From assembly GCA_030146225.1 (NCBI GenBank), contig JASLCA010000364.1, positions 1 through 11,648 of the forward strand: a stretch of 11,648 nt of DNA, written 5' to 3'. Both the position numbers and the translations under genes were made by a program. The notes under the pieces were generated by a model. That model made no database searches, was not told the origin of the DNA, and saw nothing but the letters and a program-made list of their open reading frames with translations. The stretch comes from Sphingobacterium sp. Lineage in GTDB: Bacteria > Bacteroidota > Bacteroidia > Sphingobacteriales > Sphingobacteriaceae. Position 1 is the first letter of the stretch; each line of letters opens with the position of its first letter. This document shows, piece after piece, positions 6,971-11,648 of the stretch.

Positions 6971-7415
6971 TAAAGCTTAATGTTACATTTACCCAACCAT
7001 TATCAAATGTAGCATTATACTTCTTGTAAAAGTTTATTGCAGGCTCGTTCCAATCTAATACCTGCCACATCATCCCATTATACTTCTTCTCCTTTGCATA
7101 GGCAATTGTTGCATCCAGCAATAGCTTGCCTGTACCTGTTCCCCGTTCAGATGCCGTCACAATAAGGTCTTCCAAGTAAAGACGTTGTCCCTTCCAAGTT
7201 GAATAACGAATGTAATAAAGCGAAATGCCAATTACAAGCTCGTTTTTCTCCGCGACAAAGGCGCCCCAAACCGGTTGCGGACCAAAACCACTTGCCACGA
7301 ACTCCTCCATCGATACAGTTACCGCTTCAGGTTCCCGTTCATAGATTGCTAGCTCTTGGATCAAGTCCATCATCGCCTGGCAATCTGACTCTTTAGCTTT
7401 CCTTATTGTTATCAT
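6954..7415 (-). CDS. SSAT-like GNAT N-acetyltransferase
   Basis: A 153-aa GNAT acetyltransferase closest in pattern to the spermidine/spermine (diamine, thialysine) N-acetyltransferase branch. It has the N-terminal LIQELAIYE (18-26), LYLEDLIV (79-86), the acetyl-CoA pyrophosphate loop RGTGTGK (91-97) and the C-terminal VLDWNEPAINFYKKYNA (119-135), whose Tyr130 fits the usual general-acid position. The predicted reaction is transfer of acetyl from acetyl-CoA to a primary amine, either a polyamine or a lysine-like molecule. The exact substrate cannot be told from sequence. It overlaps the YggS gene upstream by 23 bp and the DUF3298 gene downstream by 17 bp, which makes co-translation likely. 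Confidence 0.87.
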   Translation of the reverse strand: MITIRKAKESDCQAMMDLIQELAIYEREPEAVTVSMEEFVASGFGPQPVWGAFVAEKNELVIGISLYYIRYSTWKGQRLYLEDLIVTASERGTGTGKLLLDATIAYAKEKKYNGMMWQVLDWNEPAINFYKKYNATFDNGWVNVTLSFNEDEN

Positions 7416-8103
7416 CTTTCAGTTTATAATGTTTAACTACGCGCTTTCCAAATACAGTACTTCCAAGGCGAACCATATTACTACCTTGCTCAATAGCAAG
7501 GTGATAATCCGAGGACATGCCCATAGACAGGGTGTCAAAGGAGTCCTCTTTGCGGTAGTAACTAGCCTTAATTCCATCAAAGAGCATCTTGAGTTCGTAA
7601 AATTCCTCTTTGATCACTCTAGGGTTTTCGGTATTCGTGGCAATGCCCATCAAACCTCGAATACGTACGTTTTCTAGACTCAGAATTTCCTCATCTCTTA
7701 GTAACTCCACAAGTTCAGCATGGTCTAGGCCAAATTTACTGTCCTCATCCGCTATATATACCTGCAACAAGCAGTCGATCACACGCTTATGCTTAAGCGC
7801 ATGCTTATTAATTTCTTTTAAGACCTTAATCGAATCAACCGAATGGATCATCTGCACAAAAGGAGCAATGTATTTGATTTTATTGGTCTGTAAATGACCG
7901 ATCAGATGCCATTCAATATCCTTCGGGAGTGCTTCATATTTTTCAACCAATTCTTGCACCATATTTTCCCCAAAAACACGCTGCCCAGCCGTGTAGGCTT
8001 CCATAATTTCAGCATTGGATTTGGTTTTGGATACAGCAACTAAGCGAACCCCAATAGGTCCTAAATCAGCTTGTAAAGATTCAATGTTTGTCGTGATACT
8101 CAT
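7393..8103 (-). CDS. yggS: YggS-family pyridoxal phosphate homeostasis protein
   Basis: A 236-aa single-domain, fold-type III PLP-binding protein (YggS/PLPBP). The PLP-Schiff-base lysine is Lys26 in LVAVSKTKS (21-29). Other family motifs follow in order: FGENMVQEL (44-52), WHLIGHLQTNK (65-75), IHSVDS (86-91), EDSKFGL (120-126), RGLMGIAT (149-156), LSMGMSSDY (192-200) and the phosphate-binding EQGSNMVRLGSTVFG (205-219). The family has no known catalytic reaction and is thought to carry or buffer PLP and maintain amino-acid and vitamin B6 balance. It is the first gene of the minus-strand cluster, divergent from the DUF4296 gene across 79 bp. The upstream minus-strand sequence has GAACTTTG, which resembles a -7 box but lacks the initial T. 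Confidence 0.94.
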   Translation of the reverse strand: MSITTNIESLQADLGPIGVRLVAVSKTKSNAEIMEAYTAGQRVFGENMVQELVEKYEALPKDIEWHLIGHLQTNKIKYIAPFVQMIHSVDSIKVLKEINKHALKHKRVIDCLLQVYIADEDSKFGLDHAELVELLRDEEILSLENVRIRGLMGIATNTENPRVIKEEFYELKMLFDGIKASYYRKEDSFDTLSMGMSSDYHLAIEQGSNMVRLGSTVFGKRVVKHYKLKDDNNKES

Positions 8104-8160
8104 TTCCGTATAAAATCAAAGTTCAAAGACTTAAAAAGCGGTTATTCAGTTGCCTTTTTG

Positions 8161-8168
8161 TAAATTTG
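8161..8168 (+). promoter_or_regulatory. Candidate Bacteroidota -7 box (TAAATTTG) for DUF4296-mutS2
   Basis: TAAATTTG matches the TAnnTTTG consensus exactly and ends 14 bp before the ATG at 8183, giving a very short leader. No TTTG -33 element is found at 19-21 bp upstream. Because it lies downstream of an in-frame ATG at 8150, it argues for the 8183 start of the lipoprotein. Confidence 0.45.
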
Positions 8169-8182
8169 TACAAACTTACAAA

Positions 8183-8863
8183 ATGCAACGCTTATTACTC
8201 ATTATATTCGCATCGTTTTTTTTCTGTATTTCTTGTAGAAAATCTACAGCAGAGGGCATTTTACCCACAGATAAGCTGGTAGATTTACTTGTTGAGGTGC
8301 ATTTGGTAGATGGCTACCTCAATGGTCTACAGATTGACAGTTCCCGCAGGGTAATCGACGATCTCTATGGGAAAGTGTTTGCAAAAAACGGCATAGATTC
8401 AGTGGTTTTTAAGCAGAATATGGACTACTACTTAGGCAATCCTACTATGGCCAAAGAGATCTATGCCCAAGTTAGCAAAAGATTGACGGATATGGAGCGA
8501 TCTTATATTGTGGAAGATTCCATTCAGAATGCTATTGTAACGGATAGTTTAATGCGGGCGCAGCATTATACCAGGCTTAAGGATGAGGCCCATAAGCTGA
8601 TATTAGATGTACCTAAGGGCGTGCTGCCATTAGATTATAAGAATGCCGCAGATGATTTTATAAAGCGTACAGGCTTAAGTCTGAATATATACGGACAGAA
8701 TATTCCTTTACAGGAAATTGTGGTCAAGCCTAGTTCTGAGGAGCCTCAGCAAGAACCAGAAGGGACCGATAGCTTAAGCAAGGAAGTAGAAGCGGTCCCC
8801 TTGGACACAGTTCCTGCAAGAAAGAATCGTCCATTACGTCCCAGCCAAGCTGTAGGACGCTAA
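8183..8863 (+). CDS. DUF4296-domain lipoprotein
   Basis: A 226-aa protein of a family largely confined to Bacteroidota, function unknown. The N-terminus MQRLLLIIFASFFFCISC is a lipoprotein signal ending at Cys18, followed by RKS. The DUF4296 part comes next: ILPTDKLVDLLVEVHLVDGYLNG (26-48), then a region with the typical FKQNMDYYLGNP (76-87) and KEIYAQVSKRLTDME (91-105). The C-terminal 45 residues are rich in Glu and Pro and end in a basic PLRPSQAVGR, probably disordered. An ATG 11 codons upstream (8150) is in frame, but it would put charged and polar residues before the signal and precedes a promoter-like box, so I start at 8183. The stop is 15 bp before mutS2, suggesting a shared transcript. 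Its role is not inferable beyond cell-envelope location. Confidence 0.82.
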   Translation: MQRLLLIIFASFFFCISCRKSTAEGILPTDKLVDLLVEVHLVDGYLNGLQIDSSRRVIDDLYGKVFAKNGIDSVVFKQNMDYYLGNPTMAKEIYAQVSKRLTDMERSYIVEDSIQNAIVTDSLMRAQHYTRLKDEAHKLILDVPKGVLPLDYKNAADDFIKRTGLSLNIYGQNIPLQEIVVKPSSEEPQQEPEGTDSLSKEVEAVPLDTVPARKNRPLRPSQAVGR

Positions 8864-8878
8864 AAGATTTTAGAACAT

Positions 8879-11257
8879 ATGATTTTCCCAGAGAATGCCA
8901 GCGATAAGTTAGGCTTTATAGAGATTAAAGAGCTTATCGCCTTAAAATGTTTAAGTGAACCTGGAAAGGAGATGGTTGCAAAGATACAACCACAGGTAAA
9001 GCTTGATCAAATAGATAAATTTTTACGTCAAACCCAAGAATTCAAAAATTTATTGATGCACGATGCTCCACTGCCGGTGGACCATTTGTATCCCTTGAAG
9101 CCCTTGGCAGACAAGACCCGCGTAGAAGGCGTATTCTTAGCTGAAGAAGAGTTCCATCGGGTGTTACTATCCTTAAGGACAGTCTTTGCGGTTATTCGTT
9201 ATTTTAATGAGCGTCAAGGACAGTATGCCTTTTTGGAGATGCTATTCGAGCATTTGCCCATTGAGACAAAGATCGTCCGAAGCATAGAGCAGGTGATTGA
9301 TGATCGCGGGCATATGAAAGATAATGCTTCCCGCTTGCTATTGGACCTCTCACAGCAGATTCTCAAAAGCGAGCAAGAGGCTAGAAAGCGGATAGACCAA
9401 GTCTTTAAGCAAGCCCAAAATAGCGGTTGGACAGCCGATGGAAACCTGACCATTCGGGATGGGCGTCTTTGTATTCCCATCTTGGCTGAAAACAAACGCA
9501 AGGTTAAAGGCTTAATACATGATGAATCAGCAACCGGACAAACAGCTTACATAGAGCCAGAAGAGGTGTTTCAGCTGAACAATAAGGTGCGCGATTTAAC
9601 TTTTGAAAAGCGCAGAGAGATTATTCGTATCCTAACCGCATTGACGGATGAGTTACGACCACATATTCCTTTGTTATTGTCCTATCATGGACTCATGACT
9701 AAGTTGGATTTTGTGCGTGCCAAGGCCTTGTTTGCGATCGATATTGAGGCGGATATGCCAGAGCTCTCCAAGGAGGCAGAGATTAACCTGGTGAATGCAA
9801 GACATCCACTTCTGCACTTGGCCTCCAAAAAGGAGCATCATGCGACCGTGGTACCACTCAATATTAAGATCGATTATGAAGATCGGGTAATCTTGGTATC
9901 AGGACCAAATGCGGGAGGAAAATCCGTATGTATGAAAACCGTTGGGCTCTTACAGATTATGATGCAAGCGGGGCTATTGATACCAGCCGAGGCCAACTCC
10001 AAGATGGGGGTTTTTAAACAGATCTTTGCTGATATTGGAGATGATCAATCTATAGAGAGCGACTTGAGTACCTATAGTGCGCATCTGTCCAAGATGAAGC
10101 ACTTTACTAACTTTGCCGATGCCCGTACCTTGGTGCTGATCGATGAATTTGGTACCGGAACGGACCCCTTGTTTGGAGGGCCGATTGCGGAGGCTGTTTT
10201 AGAAGCATTGCATAAGAAAAACATACGCGGGGTAATAACCACTCACTATTCCAATTTAAAGGTATACGCGAGCAATACCAAAGGCTTGGAGAATGCCTCC
10301 ATGCTATTTGATAATGTGGCGATGCGTCCCTTATATATCTTGCAAGTCGGCAAGCCAGGAAGTTCTTATGCATTTGAGATTGCACAGAAGATTGGTTTAA
10401 GCCCCGAGATCCTACAGGCTGCTAAACAGAAAATCGGCAAGCAGCAGGAGAAGGTAGATACTTTGTTGGTTGATCTAGAGCGTGACAAGCGCGTAGTGCA
10501 TGATACCAAGGTCGCTATTAGCAAGCGGGAGCGGGAGCTAGTCAGCCTACAGGCTGAGGTCAGTGAGTTGCAGTCGCATCTGGAGGAAAATAAAAAGCAG
10601 ATTATTAAAGATGCCAAGGCAGAAGCAAAGCAGATCTTAAAGGATGCCAATAAGCTGGTGGAAAATACCATTTCGGAGATTAAGTCCGTACAAGCTGACA
10701 AGGATAAGACTAAGGATATCCGTAAAGGGCTACACCAAGCTATTGACAAGCATACGGAGAAGAAGCCGACGCTAAGCCCAAGTAAGCTAACAAGTAAGCC
10801 CGATGAGGAGATTGCTGTAGGCGACTGGGTAAAAATATTAGATACGGGAACAGAGGGGCAGGTTATGGAGGTTCCGAAGGGAAATAACTTGATTTTGGCG
10901 CTTGGAGATCTCCGTACAGTAGTCAAAAAGAATAAAGTAGAGAAGCTTGCAGGCAAGGAGAAGGCAAAGGTAATCCGACGTAGCAATTCCTATGCGACGG
11001 AGTCTGCTGCGGACTTTCAGCCCGAAGTGGATGTACGGGGCATGCGTACCGAGAATGCATTGCGAGAGATTGAACTGGTATTAGATCGGGCAGTGATGAT
11101 TGGCTATCCAAGTTTAAAGATCGTACATGGTAAAGGAGACGGAATTTTACGTAAATTTATTCGGGAGCTGTTACGCAAGTATGCACATATTTCACACTTT
11201 GAAGATGAGCATGCGGATCGCGGTGGGGATGGAATAACATATGCATATATACAATAA
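8879..11257 (+). CDS. mutS2: MutS2 ATPase with Smr domain
   Basis: A full-length MutS2 of 792 aa. It has no mismatch-recognition domain. After an N-terminal core and clamp region comes the ABC-type ATPase with Walker A GPNAGGKSV (342-350), a signature-like DIGDDQSIESDLSTYSAH region and Walker B LVLIDEFGTGTDP (418-430). A long charged coiled coil spans about 520-627. A KOW/SH3-like segment (about 646-690, DWVKILDTGTEGQV) is next, and the Smr domain at 717-792 ends the protein, with VDVRGM (717-722) and HGKGDGILR (750-758). In Bacillus, MutS2 acts on collided ribosomes; in Helicobacter and Thermus it limits recombination and the Smr domain is nucleolytic. Either role is possible here. The usual LDxR motif reads VDVR, keeping Asp and Arg. 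It follows DUF4296 by 15 bp and precedes the MgtC-like gene by 14 bp. Confidence 0.96.
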   Translation: MIFPENASDKLGFIEIKELIALKCLSEPGKEMVAKIQPQVKLDQIDKFLRQTQEFKNLLMHDAPLPVDHLYPLKPLADKTRVEGVFLAEEEFHRVLLSLRTVFAVIRYFNERQGQYAFLEMLFEHLPIETKIVRSIEQVIDDRGHMKDNASRLLLDLSQQILKSEQEARKRIDQVFKQAQNSGWTADGNLTIRDGRLCIPILAENKRKVKGLIHDESATGQTAYIEPEEVFQLNNKVRDLTFEKRREIIRILTALTDELRPHIPLLLSYHGLMTKLDFVRAKALFAIDIEADMPELSKEAEINLVNARHPLLHLASKKEHHATVVPLNIKIDYEDRVILVSGPNAGGKSVCMKTVGLLQIMMQAGLLIPAEANSKMGVFKQIFADIGDDQSIESDLSTYSAHLSKMKHFTNFADARTLVLIDEFGTGTDPLFGGPIAEAVLEALHKKNIRGVITTHYSNLKVYASNTKGLENASMLFDNVAMRPLYILQVGKPGSSYAFEIAQKIGLSPEILQAAKQKIGKQQEKVDTLLVDLERDKRVVHDTKVAISKRERELVSLQAEVSELQSHLEENKKQIIKDAKAEAKQILKDANKLVENTISEIKSVQADKDKTKDIRKGLHQAIDKHTEKKPTLSPSKLTSKPDEEIAVGDWVKILDTGTEGQVMEVPKGNNLILALGDLRTVVKKNKVEKLAGKEKAKVIRRSNSYATESAADFQPEVDVRGMRTENALREIELVLDRAVMIGYPSLKIVHGKGDGILRKFIRELLRKYAHISHFEDEHADRGGDGITYAYIQ

Positions 11258-11271
11258 TTATTTTTGCTTTT

Positions 11272-11648
11272 ATGGATGGTTTTGAACTTGATTTCGAAAA
11301 TCAAATTTTACCCATACTGGTATCCATTCTTTGTGGTGCAGTAGTAGGCTTTGAGCGGGAATTTAAAAATAAGTCAGCAGGATTTAGAACCTTAATTCTA
11401 ATCTGCTTTGGCTCCACAATATTTACCTTGCTGTCCAAGATGGGGCATCTCTCAGACGATCGTATTGCTGCCAATATTGTGACGGGTATCGGCTTTTTAG
11501 GAGCCGGAGTTATCTTTCATGGTAAGTTCTCGGTACAGGGGCTGACGACTGCCGCCGTAATTTGTACCATGGCAGCAATTGGGATGATGATTGGCTTTGG
11601 CAACTATAGCTTAGCAATCTTTTTAACCATCTGTATGGTGATTGTACT
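11272..11648 (+). CDS. MgtC/SapB-family membrane protein (3' end beyond window)
   Basis: Only the first 125 codons are in the window. They show the MgtC/SapB N-terminal membrane domain: a hydrophobic helix (LPILVSILCGAVVG, 13-26) followed by FEREFKNKSAGFRT (27-40), a second helix (LILICFGSTIFTLL, 41-54), then TGIGFLGAGVIFHG (71-84), VQGLTTAAV (88-96) and AAIGMMIGFGNY (101-112), and a further helix to the edge. MgtC proteins are inner-membrane factors linked to survival in low magnesium and to regulation of the F1Fo ATPase in Salmonella. Environmental homologues are often uncharacterised, so the role here is open. The gene follows mutS2 by 14 bp and is probably co-transcribed. TATTTTTG at 11259-11266 fits a -7 box but leaves almost no leader. 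Whether the protein has the C-terminal ACT-like domain of true MgtC cannot be seen. Confidence 0.88.
   Translation, partial: MDGFELDFENQILPILVSILCGAVVGFEREFKNKSAGFRTLILICFGSTIFTLLSKMGHLSDDRIAANIVTGIGFLGAGVIFHGKFSVQGLTTAAVICTMAAIGMMIGFGNYSLAIFLTICMVIV

Noticed and set aside
7429..7897. Plus-strand ORFs within the YggS region
   Set aside because: They are antisense to strongly conserved YggS motifs and resemble no known protein.
10366..10986. 206-codon Ser- and Leu-rich minus-strand ORF inside mutS2
   Set aside because: It is antisense to the charged coiled coil and KOW region; its composition mirrors the Lys/Glu-rich codons of MutS2.
11259..11266. TATTTTTG as a promoter of the MgtC-like gene
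   Set aside because: It fits the -7 consensus but is in an A/T-rich 14-bp gap, has no -33 element, and would leave an almost leaderless transcript; co-transcription with mutS2 is simpler.

Overview
The window comes from a Bacteroidota chromosome, most likely a member of the Sphingobacteriaceae (Sphingobacterium or Pedobacter-like). The evidence is the set of protein families: a DUF4296 lipoprotein, a PG_1098/THUMP-like methyltransferase and an exported ThuA-domain protein. Most genes lack a clear Shine-Dalgarno sequence, there are TAnnTTTG-type -7 boxes, and the left edge carries a 5'-leader motif of the kind I associate with SusC/TonB-receptor genes of this family. The identification rests on my recall of these families, not on a search.

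Layout. Positions 1-343 hold no intact gene. They contain a strong hairpin with a T-tract on the minus strand (182-217), followed on the plus strand by a leader-like motif and a 20-codon ORF that may be the truncated start of a SusC-type gene. Proline dehydrogenase (344-1516, minus) is divergent from a tight plus-strand set: a small S4-domain RNA-binding protein, 3-dehydroquinate synthase (aroB) and a secreted ThuA-domain protein (1626-3628). That set meets, tail to tail across 40 bp, a compact minus-strand cluster that reads from YggS (8103) through a SSAT-like GNAT acetyltransferase, a DUF3298/RsiV-like lipoprotein and aspartate kinase to the PG_1098-like methyltransferase (ending at 3669). 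Gaps in this cluster run from 17 bp to overlaps of 23 bp, so it is probably one transcript. A 79-bp divergent region separates it from a second plus-strand set: DUF4296 lipoprotein, MutS2 and an MgtC/SapB-family membrane protein cut by the window end.

Taken together, this is mainly core chromosome. It covers amino-acid metabolism (proline breakdown, the shikimate pathway, aspartate-family entry), PLP homeostasis, translation or RNA-linked factors (S4 protein, predicted RNA methyltransferase, MutS2) and three exported proteins of unknown role. I see no insertion sequence, phage gene, CRISPR array, toxin-antitoxin or defence system, rRNA or tRNA. I did not find an evident new biological system. 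The spots most worth a second look are the relic or leader at the left edge, the uncharacterised PG_1098-like methyltransferase translationally coupled to aspartate kinase, and the DUF4296-MutS2-MgtC grouping.
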